Origin: Trinickia mobilis
Lineage (GTDB): Bacteria; Pseudomonadota; Gammaproteobacteria; Burkholderiales; Burkholderiaceae
Direction of reading: 5' to 3'
DNA: 64,000 nucleotides
Assembly (NCBI RefSeq): GCF_017315705.1
Contig: NZ_JAFLRF010000004.1
Span: 124,001-188,000, forward strand
The position numbers and the translations under genes were made by a program. The notes under the pieces are model-generated. The model was not told the DNA's origin. It saw nothing but the letters and a program-made list of their open reading frames with translations, and did not search any database. Positions 9,635 through 18,409 of the stretch are shown in pieces; position 1 is the first letter of the stretch; every line of letters starts with the position of its first letter.

Positions 9635-10158
9635 TTCCCCTCCCCTATCCCTCTTAGCTGACGACCGCCCTAGGCGGCCGTCTAGGTGGTGAATTTAACT
9701 ATCAATAGGCTTCGCCGGTTTGATCGTGAGCGATCATCCGCAGCGGGGTCCAGCGAAAGGATGTGTCTGCTTTACCTGAATCCCCATATGCGATTCCAAC
9801 TCTTTCATTGTTGACACGAGCACGAGCGATATCGTTTTTCTCAATATTAAAATTGGACATAATCTTCTCAAGAGGAATGACCATGAAATTCTCCATTGTG
9901 AAAATTGATAAGTGTTCCGCACACATCGACTGGGAGAACAGCACGTTTCCCATGCTATGAAGAGTGCTTACGCGACGAAATCGGAATAGTCCGAAATGCG
10001 ACTTCCACGTTGCTAGTAGCGCTGTCTTCCGGAACGTGATCGTGAATGGACGATTCGCGACGCGTTTCCACGCGATGCTGCGCCCGGCTCAAGCGAAACA
10101 ACACCGGGGTTGACCGCCGACGGGTAGCGGACTATGTGGATTGGGAGCTCATCTACGG
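9635..10158. other. Lower-GC stretch between gene remnants
   Basis: About 520 bp without a recognisable gene, AT-richer than the surroundings. It holds a small inverted repeat CCGCC-CTA-GGCGG at 9666-9678 and one short ORF with a good ribosome site (listed separately). It probably represents debris from insertion or deletion events next to the IS remnant. Confidence 0.5.
9883..9960 (+). CDS. Possible 25-residue ORF with good ribosome site
   Basis: ATG at 9883 is preceded by AGAGGAATGACC, a well-spaced Shine-Dalgarno. The ORF starts MKFSIVKIDKCSAHIDW and stops after 25 codons. I do not recognise it. It could be a small peptide or, more likely given the decayed surroundings, the first codons of a gene whose remainder is gone. 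Confidence 0.2.
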   Translation: MKFSIVKIDKCSAHIDWENSTFPML

Positions 10159-10805
10159 ATGGTCATCAACTTGTATGACCAAGAATTCACACCATCGAGC
10201 AGGTGCGCGCCGTACCGGACGGCACCCGGATCCTCGAACCTGTCCCTGCATCTGACATCTACGCGCTGCGCGTGGGTCGCATCGATACTCGGACGCCCGC
10301 GCTACCGTCAGATCAGGCGCGCAAACCGCAGACTTGTGCTGTGTACCTTCGCCAGTTAAGCGGTTTCAGCCAAGCACGCGCCAACTCGCTCGTGCGACGC
10401 AGGCTGAACCGCAATAAGCGGGTTCGCTCCCAAAGCGCGCCCACTAATGCTTTTGTGTTGCGCTCCATGGATGGCGATATGAACGCGCCGACCGAGGCCG
10501 AGCGCGAATGTGGCCGACTCTCCGGTCCAACTATGGTGGCTGTGGTGCGGCGCATGTATCAGGTCCAGCGTGACGAACGTTTCGTGCGACCGCAACACCT
10601 GTCGCCATCGCACCTGTACAACCCACGACGCTCGCCAGCGTATCGTGTGCGCTACATGGTTCACACGAACACAGGCAGCGATCCCAAGGAAGCCGCTATC
10701 GCTGTGCGTCGCGCCCCCGGTACCCGAGATACGGCCCTGCCTGTTCGGTGCCGAGGTGCCCAACCCGCGCAACCCAGACGCATAAAGCGTGTCCACCGGC
10801 ACTAG
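10159..10805 (+). pseudogene. Remnant of an IS integrase/transposase (DDE, rve type)
   Basis: The segment opens as MVINLYDQEFT, then must shift frame near 10195 to continue IEQVRAVPDGT. Later it reads LSGFSQARANSLVRRRLNRNK, YQVQRDERFVR, LSPSHLYNPRRSPAYR and VRRAPGTRD. This order matches, from memory, the N-terminal region of a Burkholderiales integrase-like transposase family (LEQVRAFLxGT, VSGYSRxQLTRLV, LSVSHLYNLRRSAGYQ). The DDE catalytic region that should follow is missing or unreadable, and terminal inverted repeats were not found. The element is dead and only about the first half remains. Confidence 0.6.
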
Positions 10806-10919
10806 GACGTCATAACGCTGCGGGAGAAACTCGCGAACCTTCCGGTCGATCGTTCGCGGACGCAGGGCGAGCGCAGCGTGGGCCAATCGACGGGTTCGCC
10901 GCTGCGCCAGCGTTACCTT

Positions 10920-11510
10920 TCAGATGAGCAGCCGCGAAATCTTGGTCCCTTCGAGCGACACCCCCGCCATCAGCCCGGCGTTGGTCAGCACGAAGGCTTC
11001 GACGGGCGCGGTCGCTGTCGACGTGTCCACGTTGCCGTTGGCGCCGATCTTGACCAGCGCGACCGTGGCGTCCGCTCCAGCCGCCCACCCCTGGCTTTGG
11101 AGGAAGCGATCGAACGCCTCCTGCGTCATGAACGCAAAGACGATCGCCTTCGATTGCGCGCCGATCTGCAAGCCGAACGAGCCGCCTAGGATGCTGTAGT
11201 AACCCGTCGTCTGCCCGTTGACACGCAATGCGCCCTCGCCGTACTGCCCGCCGATCCAGAATCCGGCTGCAATCACAGACGGAAAGACGAGCACGCCGCG
11301 CGCCTTGTCGAGCAGCTCGTGCGATCCGCTCACTGCGTTGTAGAGGCGAGCCAGCGTTGCGTCGTAATCGGCGTTGATCGTATTGCGCTTATCCGTGTTC
11401 TCCGCGGTGGTGTTTCCCGAACCGAGCGGTGTAGTCGTGCAGCCGGCAAGCACCAGACCGCTCGCGGCGACGCTAACGCCGGTGCCGAGAAGGAATTGAC
11501 GTCGACGCAT
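10920..11510 (-). CDS. SYLF-domain (Ysc84-like) lipid-binding lipoprotein
   Basis: This 196-residue protein starts MRRRQFLLGTGVSVAASG and carries the lipobox VLAGC, so it is probably an exported lipoprotein, with an RR pair that could be read by Tat. After the signal come ARLYNAVSGSHELLDKARGVLVFPSVIAAGFWIG and GYYSILGGSFGLQIGAQSKAIV-type segments, the hallmark of SYLF/Ysc84 domains, which bind phosphoinositides in eukaryotes and are of unclear role in bacteria. The start at 11510 has AGAGGAAACATCT upstream; the longer open frame adds 76 codons of low plausibility. A second SYLF gene lies at 50249-50824. It is likely monocistronic. Confidence 0.85.
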   Translation of the reverse strand: MRRRQFLLGTGVSVAASGLVLAGCTTTPLGSGNTTAENTDKRNTINADYDATLARLYNAVSGSHELLDKARGVLVFPSVIAAGFWIGGQYGEGALRVNGQTTGYYSILGGSFGLQIGAQSKAIVFAFMTQEAFDRFLQSQGWAAGADATVALVKIGANGNVDTSTATAPVEAFVLTNAGLMAGVSLEGTKISRLLI

Positions 11511-11800
11511 AGATGTTTCCTCTAAGGAGAGAGTTTGACTTCCCGTGCCGGGCAGAAGAACACGCACACGGAAGCCAAAAGATTGTACTGGCCCCTCAGA
11601 CCCGTGCCTTAAGACTGAGTTCAGCGCCGTGGAAACGCAATCGTGAATTATGCCGAGGGCGAATACACGGCGCCGTGCCGGCGCTTGCGCCGCCGTTCTT
11701 GCTTCGTCGCGCTCCCATCCCGCTTGGCGGGCAAACACGCCGGTAACACGACTTACGCTTCCTTACAAACTCCCGCAACGGTTGTCTTCGTTGCTTGACA

Positions 11801-12424
11801 GCTCCACCAGCACATCGCCGCGCTCGCGATGACCGACAGCGGCGAGATCTATTTCTTGCCCGAGCCGATGCGCAGGCTGTCAGACTTCGCACCCGGCGTG
11901 ACGATCAGCACCGTTCGCGAACACACCTCGGACTTGCGCGAGGCTATGGAGAGAGGCGCGTCGATCTCGCGCTGGGATTCGTGCCCGGTCTCAAGGCGGG
12001 CTTCTTTCAGCGGCGCTTGTTCCGGCAACGGTACGTCTGCCTCTTTCGCAAAGAACACCCGTTCGCGAAGGAGGGTATGACGCTCAAGTCGTTCACGAAC
12101 GCCGAGCAGGTCGCGATCGTCGCGAAAGGCACGGGCCACAGCATGGTGGACGACGTCATTCAGCGCGCGGGCGTGGCACGCCGCGTTCGGCTGACCGTGC
12201 CGCACTTCGTCGCCGCGGGCCACATCCTGCAGACGAACGATATGATCGCGGTCGTTCCCGAAGCCTATGCGAGCCGTACGCTCGCACCCTTCGATCTGAA
12301 GATGGCCCCTTGTCCGGTGAAGATCCCGGACATCGTGATCAACATCATTTGGCACGCGCGAAACGACAAGGAGCCAGTCAACCGCTGGCTGCGGCAGTTG
12401 ATTTTCGATTCGTTCTCACGGTAG
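11801..12424 (+). pseudogene. LysR-family regulator remnant (effector-binding domain only, frameshifted)
   Basis: The sequence encodes the substrate-binding half of a LysR regulator: MTDSGEIYFLPEPMRRL with VREHTSDLREAMERG in one frame, then VDLALGFVPGLKAGFFQRRLF, YVCLFRKEHPF and DMIAVVPEAYA in another. A single base is missing near 11957-11961, where GGCGCGTCGAT stands for the expected GGCGCGGTCGAT. The N-terminal helix-turn-helix is absent, so the gene is both truncated and frameshifted. Family members of this type (DntR/NahR-like) bind aromatic ligands. No target operon remains next to it. Confidence 0.8.
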
Positions 12425-12624
12425 CAGCGTACCTGGAAGCGCCGAATTGACGTTGCGCCCGCATCGCATCAAGTGCCGCGCGCCGGCTTCCCTTTGTCCC
12501 GCTTGCCGCCACAACTCGTCATTTTCCGGCATGCCCCATGCTATCCTCGTGTGCAGGCACCCGGCTGTGCGTCCAAGCGTCCTCCCTCCTCCGAGGACAC
12601 CTCCCCCAAGCAACATCGAACACT

Positions 12625-13353
12625 ATGGACTATCGGCACCTTCAGAATCGCAAGAGCATGCACGGGCGCATCGTGCAGGAACTCGGCATCCAGATCGTCA
12701 GCGGCAAACTCGCGCCCGGCGAGCGCCTGCCGCCCGAGCCGAGCCTGTGCGAAATGTACGGCGTGAGCCGCCCCGTGCTGCGCGAAGCGACTCGCGTGCT
12801 GGTCGCCAAGGGCCTCGTGGTGTCGAAGCCGCGCGTGGGCAGCGTCGTGCGCCGGCGCGAAGACTGGCACATGCTCGATCCCGATGTCCTCTATTGGACG
12901 CTCAACAGCATTCCCGAAGGCGAGTTCTTCCGTTCGCTCCTGACCGTGCGCCGCATCATCGAGCCGGCGGCGGCCGCGCTCGCCGCCACCGAATCCACCG
13001 ACGAAGACCTCGCGCGCATCAGCGCCGCCTACGAGCGCATGGAGCGCGCCGAAACCGCGGCGGCACTGCTCGAGCCCGATCTCGAGTTTCACCGCGCGAT
13101 CATGGCGGCCACGCACAACGACATGCTCGCGTTCATCGGCAACATGATGTCGCTTGCGCTGTCGGAATCGATCAAGCTGACGAGCCGCCATCCGGATACT
13201 CACGCGCTCTCACTGCCGCGCCACAAGGCGATTCTCGTCGCGATCCAGAATCGCGATCCGCTCGCCGCTCGCCACGCGAGCCTCGTGCAGCTCGAAAACG
13301 CGCGCGCGGATGCCGATTCGATCCTCGAAGTCGGCAGCCGCAATGTGAGCTGA
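12625..13353 (+). CDS. FadR-type GntR transcriptional regulator (FCD domain)
   Basis: This 242-residue regulator has an N-terminal winged helix (about residues 12-80; ERLPPEPSLCEMYGVSRPVLREATRVL) and a C-terminal FCD ligand-binding domain. Candidate metal ligands are in DLEFHRAIMAATHND, the RHKAILVAI stretch and ARHASLV. FCD regulators of this branch usually respond to sugar acids or related carboxylates. The ATG at 12625 puts the helix-turn-helix at the usual distance from the N-terminus; the open frame extends 29 codons further with poor sequence. It lies 430 bp upstream of, and on the same strand as, a sugar-type ABC importer, so it is the likely local regulator of that operon. The ligand is unknown. 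Confidence 0.88.
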   Translation: MDYRHLQNRKSMHGRIVQELGIQIVSGKLAPGERLPPEPSLCEMYGVSRPVLREATRVLVAKGLVVSKPRVGSVVRRREDWHMLDPDVLYWTLNSIPEGEFFRSLLTVRRIIEPAAAALAATESTDEDLARISAAYERMERAETAAALLEPDLEFHRAIMAATHNDMLAFIGNMMSLALSESIKLTSRHPDTHALSLPRHKAILVAIQNRDPLAARHASLVQLENARADADSILEVGSRNVS

Positions 13354-13783
13354 CTCGACACGCAACGCACTTGATTGCCAGCGTGTGAACGAAGCGCGGG
13401 CGGTGTTTTCGCTTGACCCCCTGAGCGAGTAGCCCCTTCATTTAGGCGCCTTTTTAGTCTTACTATTTAAGACGAAGGCTGCCATCAATCTGCTTAAAGG
13501 CTTCGTCTCTCAGCGATCGCAAGGCGCAATCGCGTCGCTCGCCCGCATTCCTGAATGCCAGTGACCACTTAGTGAAATAGTCGGACTATATAAGGGTATA
13601 CATCGATTATTAGCGAAAAATCCCTGTTATAGGATTTTTCGAGACAGTCGTTATGCGCGCGCATACACTTGACGAATCCGCAGGTTTCGCAGCAGTTGTC
13701 AGACTTGGAGCCCCGTGTCTGCCACGGCCGGCTCGGCCTTTTGATGAAGGTGGTGTTAACAACGAAGAGAAACGGAGGATGAC
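13354..13783. other. Regulatory intergenic region upstream of the sugar ABC operon
   Basis: About 430 bp without a gene. It holds two inverted repeats: AGACGAAG (13470-13477) / CTTCGTCT (13501-13508), and the tighter element at 13615-13640 listed separately. An AT-rich segment around 13585-13605 (ACTATATAAGGGTATACA) may carry promoter elements. Confidence 0.5.
13615..13640. promoter_or_regulatory. Perfect 9-bp inverted repeat, candidate operator
   Basis: GAAAAATCC and GGATTTTTC are perfect complements separated by 8 nt, about 145 bp upstream of the binding-protein gene. The stem is AT-rich and too weak for a terminator, which favours an operator. FadR-type sites are usually shorter, so assigning it to the upstream GntR protein is inference. 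Confidence 0.4.
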
Positions 13784-14866
13784 ATGGCGCATGAGCGCGA
13801 AGACAAGGAAGAAGAAGTTCAGGGCATGCGTCGGGGGCTGCTGCAGGGTGCCGGCCTCGCGACGGCACTAGCGCTTCTGGGGGCTGCCGCAACGCCGGCG
13901 CAGGCGGCCGAAGCGAATCCGTTCCCAGGGCACAAACGCTGGAAAGTCGTATTCGTCAATCACGTCACGACCAATCCGTTCTTCGTGCCGACGCAATACG
14001 GCATTCAAGACGCAGCGGCCATGTTCGGCATGGACTATCAATGGACCGGCTCGGCCAATGCGGACGTCGCCGAAATGGTCAACGCGCTCAATGCCGCGGT
14101 CGCCGCCAAAGCCGATGCGATCGCCGTGCCGATCGTCGATCCGAAAGCCTTCGACAAACCGATCCAGAACGCGCTCGACGCGGGCATTCCCGTCTTCGCG
14201 TACAACGCCGATGCGCCGGCCGGCACGACCAATCCGCGCCTCGCCTATATCGGCCAGGATCTCTATTTGTCCGGCTACCAGATGGGCGAGCGCATCGCGA
14301 GGCTCGTCGATAGCGGGCTCGTCGCGCTCTTCATCGCGACGCCGGGACAGCTCAACATCCAGCCGCGTCTCGACGGCGCGATGGCCGCGATCAAGAAGTC
14401 CGGCAAGAACATCGACGCGCAGATGATTGCAACGGGCGCGACCGTCAACGAAGAACTGTCGAAGATCAAGTCGTTCTATCTGGGGCACCAGGATCTCAAG
14501 GGCATGTTCGCGGTCGATGCGGGCAGCACGCAGGGCGTCGCAGAAGTGATGAAGGAGTCGAACCTGCAATCGAAGGGCGTGCATGGCGGCGGCTTCGACC
14601 TGTTGCCGCGCACCGTCGAGCTGATCCACGAAGGCGTGCTCGATTTCACGATCGACCAGCAGCCGTACGTGCAAGGCTTCTACACGATGATGGAAGCGTT
14701 CGTGTTCCTCGCATCGGGCGGACTGGTCGGGCCCGCCAACATCAATACCGGTCTGAAGTTCGTCACCAAGGGCACGGTCGATCCGTATCTGAACACTTCG
14801 ACGCGCTATGAAGGCAAGAGCACGAAGCCGCAAATCGTGCCGCGCAGCGGCGCAATCAAAGCGTAA
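13784..14866 (+). CDS. Sugar ABC transporter periplasmic binding protein (type I, ribose/galactose class)
   Basis: This 360-residue protein delivers the substrate to the permease encoded next. The leader contains MRRGLLQGAGLATALALLG and ends near AQAAEA; the RRxLL pattern makes Tat export plausible. The mature part shows the two-lobe periplasmic-binding-protein 1 fold: WKVVFVNHVTTNPFFVP at the start, then VDPKAFDKPIQNALDAGIPVFAYNADAP and MFAVDAGSTQGVAEVMKE, and a C-terminal DFTIDQQPYVQGFY that is typical of CUT2 receptors. The start is supported by CGGAGGATGAC. The stop overlaps the permease start (TAATG). The sugar is not determined; FrcB-like proteins are the nearest class I can name. Confidence 0.9.
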   Translation: MAHEREDKEEEVQGMRRGLLQGAGLATALALLGAAATPAQAAEANPFPGHKRWKVVFVNHVTTNPFFVPTQYGIQDAAAMFGMDYQWTGSANADVAEMVNALNAAVAAKADAIAVPIVDPKAFDKPIQNALDAGIPVFAYNADAPAGTTNPRLAYIGQDLYLSGYQMGERIARLVDSGLVALFIATPGQLNIQPRLDGAMAAIKKSGKNIDAQMIATGATVNEELSKIKSFYLGHQDLKGMFAVDAGSTQGVAEVMKESNLQSKGVHGGGFDLLPRTVELIHEGVLDFTIDQQPYVQGFYTMMEAFVFLASGGLVGPANINTGLKFVTKGTVDPYLNTSTRYEGKSTKPQIVPRSGAIKA

Positions 14867-15864
14867 TGGCATCCGTGACAGACAGCAGTAAAGCGCGCGC
14901 CCGCCCGAAGTTCTGGGCGGGCGCGATCACACGATCGAGCGAAGCCCGCATCCTGCTGGTTGCGGTGATTCTTAGCGCGTACTTCGAGGTGGTCAATCAC
15001 GACTTCCTCCTGACCAACGCGAGCCTTCAGAATCTGTCGCAGTTCATCGCGCCGGCTGCGATCATCGCTTGCGGCGAGATCATGCTGATGATCGGCGGCG
15101 AAATCGATCTCTCGGCCGGGATGGTCTTCGCGTTCGCACCGTTCATCATGCACTTCGCCAACGATGCGGGCTTGCCCGCGTGGGCCTCGCTGGTCTTAGG
15201 CGTGCTCGCGGCGGCGGCGGTCGGGTTCGTCAACGGCGCATTGACGGTGTACCTGCGCATTCCTTCTTTCGTGACCACGCTCGGCACGCTCTTCTTCGTC
15301 AACGGCTTCACGCTGACGATCTCGCGCGGCACGCCGGTTTCGCCGCCCGAAGATGCCGGTTTCGCTTCCATCTTCGGCGCTTGGGGTTACAGCGAAATCA
15401 TCTGGGCCGTGGTGATCGCGCTATTCATGCACGTGCTTTTACGCCAAACGCGATGGGGCCTCCATACCGTGGCCGCCGGCGCCAATCCGCTAGGCGCGAG
15501 CGAAGCCGGTATTCAGATCAACCGCCTCAAGCTCGGCAACTTCATCATCGCCGCGGTGTTCGCGGGATTCACGGGGATTCTCGAAGGCTTTCGCATCACG
15601 TCGATCGATCCGCAGGCCGGCGGCAATCAGATCATGTTCCTCGCGGTGGCCGCTGCGGTGATCGGCGGCACGCCGCTCGCGGGCGGCTCGGGGACGATCA
15701 TCGGCGGGCTCATCGGCGCGGCCGTGCTCGGCATCCTCAACGACGGCTTCACGCTGATCGGCATCAACGCGTTCACGTTCAACATGATTCTCGGCGCGGC
15801 GATTCTCGTCGCGATGATCTTCAACATCCACGTGTCGCGTCTCGCGCGCAAGGGAGACTTGTGA
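14866..15864 (+). CDS. Sugar ABC transporter permease (CUT2/RbsC-like)
   Basis: This 332-residue inner-membrane permease has eight to ten predicted helices and the family strings GEIMLMIGGEIDLSAGMVFA, YLRIPSFVTTLGTLFFVNG and GVTP-like GGTPLAGGSGTIIGGLIGA. The GEIDLSAG motif is characteristic of ribose-type permeases. The ATG shares a base with the binding-protein stop, and its own stop overlaps the ATPase start (GTGATG), so the three genes are translationally coupled. It acts as a dimer with the binding protein and ATPase. Confidence 0.92.
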   Translation: MASVTDSSKARARPKFWAGAITRSSEARILLVAVILSAYFEVVNHDFLLTNASLQNLSQFIAPAAIIACGEIMLMIGGEIDLSAGMVFAFAPFIMHFANDAGLPAWASLVLGVLAAAAVGFVNGALTVYLRIPSFVTTLGTLFFVNGFTLTISRGTPVSPPEDAGFASIFGAWGYSEIIWAVVIALFMHVLLRQTRWGLHTVAAGANPLGASEAGIQINRLKLGNFIIAAVFAGFTGILEGFRITSIDPQAGGNQIMFLAVAAAVIGGTPLAGGSGTIIGGLIGAAVLGILNDGFTLIGINAFTFNMILGAAILVAMIFNIHVSRLARKGDL

Positions 15865-16634
15865 TGCCGGACGCGAAAGACGCCTTGCGTGTCGAAGACA
15901 TCGTCAAGCGTTTCGGGCCGGTGACAGCGCTCGACGGCGTATCGCTGACGCTTGCCGAAGGCGAGATCCTCGGCATTCTCGGCGACAACGGCGCGGGCAA
16001 ATCGACGCTGATGAAGATCCTCACGGGCTTTCATCAGCAGACGAGCGGCAAGGTGTTCGTGCGCGGCGAGGAGACGTTGCTGCGCTCGGTCGACCATGCG
16101 CGTTCGCTCGGCATCGAATGCGTCTATCAGGACCTCGCGCTCGCGAATTCGCTGAGCATCTATCACAACATGTTCCTGAATCGCGAGATCGTCTATCCGG
16201 GGCCGATCCGCTTGCTGAACAACCGCGCGATGCGCCGCCGCGCCGCCGAGTGCCTCGACGACATCGGCGTGAACGTGCCGTCGGTGGATCTGCCGGTCGA
16301 AAAGCTGTCGGGCGGCCAGCGCCAGGCGATTGCCGTTGCGCGCGCGGTCAATTCCGATGCGCGCATTCTCCTGCTCGACGAGCCGCTTGCCGCAATGGGC
16401 GCGCGCGAGGCGGGCCTCATCATCGATCTCATCATGCGGCTCAAGCAGAAGGGCAACATCTCGATCGTGATGATCATGCACAACTACGCACAGACGCTCG
16501 ATATCGCCGATCGCGTCATGCTGATGCAGCGCGGGCATGTGACGTATCAGCGGGATTCGGCGAGCACGTCGGTGGCCGAGCTCATGGATATCGTGCGGCG
16601 GGAGTATCGGGCGATGCGGATGAATGGGAGTTGA
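15864..16634 (+). CDS. Sugar ABC transporter ATP-binding protein (single-domain, FrcA-like)
   Basis: This 256-residue ATPase powers the importer. Walker A GDNGAGKST is at residues 40-48, signature LSGGQRQ at 148-154, Walker B ILLLDEP at about 168-174, and the switch histidine is in MIMHNYA. Most CUT2 importers use a double-length RbsA-like ATPase of about 500 residues; this one has one nucleotide-binding domain, as in FrcA, and would work as a homodimer. The start is the ATG at 15864 inside the permease stop. The much longer open frame upstream is permease sequence in another frame. Confidence 0.92.
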   Translation: MPDAKDALRVEDIVKRFGPVTALDGVSLTLAEGEILGILGDNGAGKSTLMKILTGFHQQTSGKVFVRGEETLLRSVDHARSLGIECVYQDLALANSLSIYHNMFLNREIVYPGPIRLLNNRAMRRRAAECLDDIGVNVPSVDLPVEKLSGGQRQAIAVARAVNSDARILLLDEPLAAMGAREAGLIIDLIMRLKQKGNISIVMIMHNYAQTLDIADRVMLMQRGHVTYQRDSASTSVAELMDIVRREYRAMRMNGS

Positions 16635-16644
16635 AGCGAGTTTG

Positions 16645-16664
16645 CGGGATTAGGTCGCATCCCG
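16645..16664 (+). terminator. Weak hairpin after the ABC operon
   Basis: Arms CGGGAT (16645-16650) and ATCCCG (16659-16664) with an 8-nt loop lie 10 bp after the ATPase stop. There is no T run, so this is only a possible operon end. Confidence 0.3.
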
Positions 16665-16732
16665 TCGCGTTATCGGTCAGAGGTGCGTTAACGCATCCGG
16701 CCACAACTCATCTATTGGTCGCGGGTTCCTTG

Positions 16733-17065
16733 TCATTCGCGGTTCGCTCGACTGATGCCTGCGTGCCGGCCCGAGTGGGAGACATTGAATGACAGTCTCT
16801 GCTCAGCCCCGGCCAGTTCCAGTCTACCGCGTTGCGTCGTGATTAAATGAATGTACGCGGGCTTCAGCTTGAGTCGAAATCCAAGCAGTTTGCGCAGCGC
16901 CACTCGCGTAGCTAAGTAGCGGATTCGGTCGGCTGGTTGGCGGTATTGCGAAGCACGCGCGCGTTCGGAATCGTTAAGAATTGAGTCGTTTATAGCGATT
17001 TCGAAAGGCGGCATTACTAGATGCCATACCTCAAAATCCGAGGGCCAGCGTCCGGCCGCCTGCAC
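16733..17065 (-). pseudogene. 4'-phosphopantetheinyl transferase, N-terminal remnant
   Basis: The 110 codons encode the N-terminal half of a Sfp-type phosphopantetheinyl transferase, which activates carrier proteins of NRPS/PKS systems. Seen are WPSDFEVWHLVM, LNDSERARASQYRQPADRIRYLATRVALRKLLG and the conserved FNVSHSG block. The family needs about 220 residues. Here the protein stops shortly after FNVSHSG, before the GVDIE metal-binding motif and the WxxKEAxxK motif, so it cannot be active. It is the last gene of a minus-strand set of broken biosynthetic genes. The GTG at 17065 is an arbitrary start; the frame is open further upstream. Confidence 0.75.
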
Positions 17066-17136
17066 TGGGTAATCTGAGGCTCCATTTAGTATTCCCCAGC
17101 CGCTATCCCAAATGTTATTCGCAAAGAGACGTCGGC

Positions 17137-18252
17137 CTACCGCGCGTTGAGGATGATGTTAAGCACACGCCGCAGCGGTTCGGCCGCACCCCACAGCAGT
17201 TGATCGCCCGTGGTCAACACGCTGTAAACCTGCGACTCGACGTTGAGGCGTCGCAACCGGCCTACACCGACCTTTAGCGACCCGCCGACAGCTGCTGGCG
17301 ACAGCCGGTCGATCGTCTCCTGCTTGTTGTTCGGCACGAGGTCGACCCACTCATGCGCGTCGCGAATCAGCGCTTCAAGACGGTCGAGTTCGCAGTCCTC
17401 CTTGAGCTTCAGCGTGATCGCTGCAGAGTGGCTCTGCAGCGCAGCGACGCGCACGCAGAGTCCGTCAACTCGAATCGTCCGTGGAGGCAGCCCGAGGATC
17501 TTGTTCGTCTCAACCTCGCCCTTCCATTCCTCGCGGCTCAAGCCGTTGCCGAGGTCGCTGTCGATCCACGGAATGATGCTGCCCGCGAGCGGCACGCCGA
17601 ATGCCTCGGTCGGGTAGTCGCTCGCGCGTGCGGCCGTGTGCGCCTTCGTCAGTACGTCGAGCACCGGCGTATTCGGGTCGGCGAGGCTATCGTCCACGCG
17701 CTTCCCAACGGCCGACATCTGGCCAAGCAGTTCCTTCACGTGCGGTGCGCCGGCGCCAGACGCCGCTTGGTAGGTCATCATGCTCATCCATTCGACGAGC
17801 CCGGCGCGGAACAGCCCTGTCAGGCCGACAAGCGACAGCGTAATCGAACAGTTGCCGCCAATATAGTTGCGCACGCCTGACGCAATGCCGGCCTCGATCT
17901 GTGCGCGATTGACGGGGTCTAGCACAATGATTGAATCGTCGTCCATCCGCTTCGCGGAGGCGGCATCGATCCAGAAGCCGCCCCAACCCGAAGCACGGAG
18001 CACCGGATAAATGGCCTTCGTGTACTCGCCACCCTGGCAGGTGATAACGATGTCCACCTCGCCGAGCTGTTCGACCGAGTTCGCATCTCGCAAACAGTGC
18101 TCGACGCCGAGCGGATCGCGATACGTGCGCCCCACTGCCGACGTGCTGAAATACGTCGGCGAGATTTTCGAGAAATCGCCCTCGTCGCACATCCGCTTCA
18201 ACAGCATGGAACCCACCATGCCGCGCCAACCTACCAGTCCAACTTTTGTCAT
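17137..18252 (-). CDS. asd: Aspartate-semialdehyde dehydrogenase (likely secondary copy)
   Basis: This 371-residue enzyme is full length for the gram-negative Asd class. It reduces aspartyl-4-phosphate to aspartate semialdehyde with NADPH. The dinucleotide motif is GLVGWRGMVGSML at residues 5-17 and the catalytic cysteine is C135 in GGNCSITL, at the same position as in E. coli. The C-terminal HSAAITLK carries the catalytic His. The usual GNCTV reads GNCSI. A housekeeping asd normally sits with leuBCD or usg-like genes; here it lies between a truncated phosphopantetheinyl transferase and broken ATP-grasp and desaturase genes. I infer it once supplied aspartate semialdehyde to a secondary metabolite. 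It is the only gene of the set without visible damage. Confidence 0.88.
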   Translation of the reverse strand: MTKVGLVGWRGMVGSMLLKRMCDEGDFSKISPTYFSTSAVGRTYRDPLGVEHCLRDANSVEQLGEVDIVITCQGGEYTKAIYPVLRASGWGGFWIDAASAKRMDDDSIIVLDPVNRAQIEAGIASGVRNYIGGNCSITLSLVGLTGLFRAGLVEWMSMMTYQAASGAGAPHVKELLGQMSAVGKRVDDSLADPNTPVLDVLTKAHTAARASDYPTEAFGVPLAGSIIPWIDSDLGNGLSREEWKGEVETNKILGLPPRTIRVDGLCVRVAALQSHSAAITLKLKEDCELDRLEALIRDAHEWVDLVPNNKQETIDRLSPAAVGGSLKVGVGRLRRLNVESQVYSVLTTGDQLLWGAAEPLRRVLNIILNAR

Positions 18253-18409
18253 TGTCTCTACCTTGGTGAAAAATTATCGCGATTCTTTCGAACCAAGCTC
18301 AACATTGCATGATTTCGCCGGGCCGAATTGCTCTCGGAAAATGCGATATCACGAATTCCCGGCGCGAATGGCCCGTGCCTCATCCGTCACCTCGCGTAGT
18401 ATCCATTCG

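Noticed and set aside
9702-9960. Two overlapping ORFs (83 codons minus, 65 codons plus) in the low-GC spacer
   Set aside because: Neither has a good ribosome site for its full length nor any recognisable sequence; only the 25-codon inner ORF with a strong ribosome site was kept, at low confidence.
10356-10886. 176-codon minus-strand open frame over the IS remnant
   Set aside because: No motif was recognised, while the plus strand carries ordered integrase motifs.
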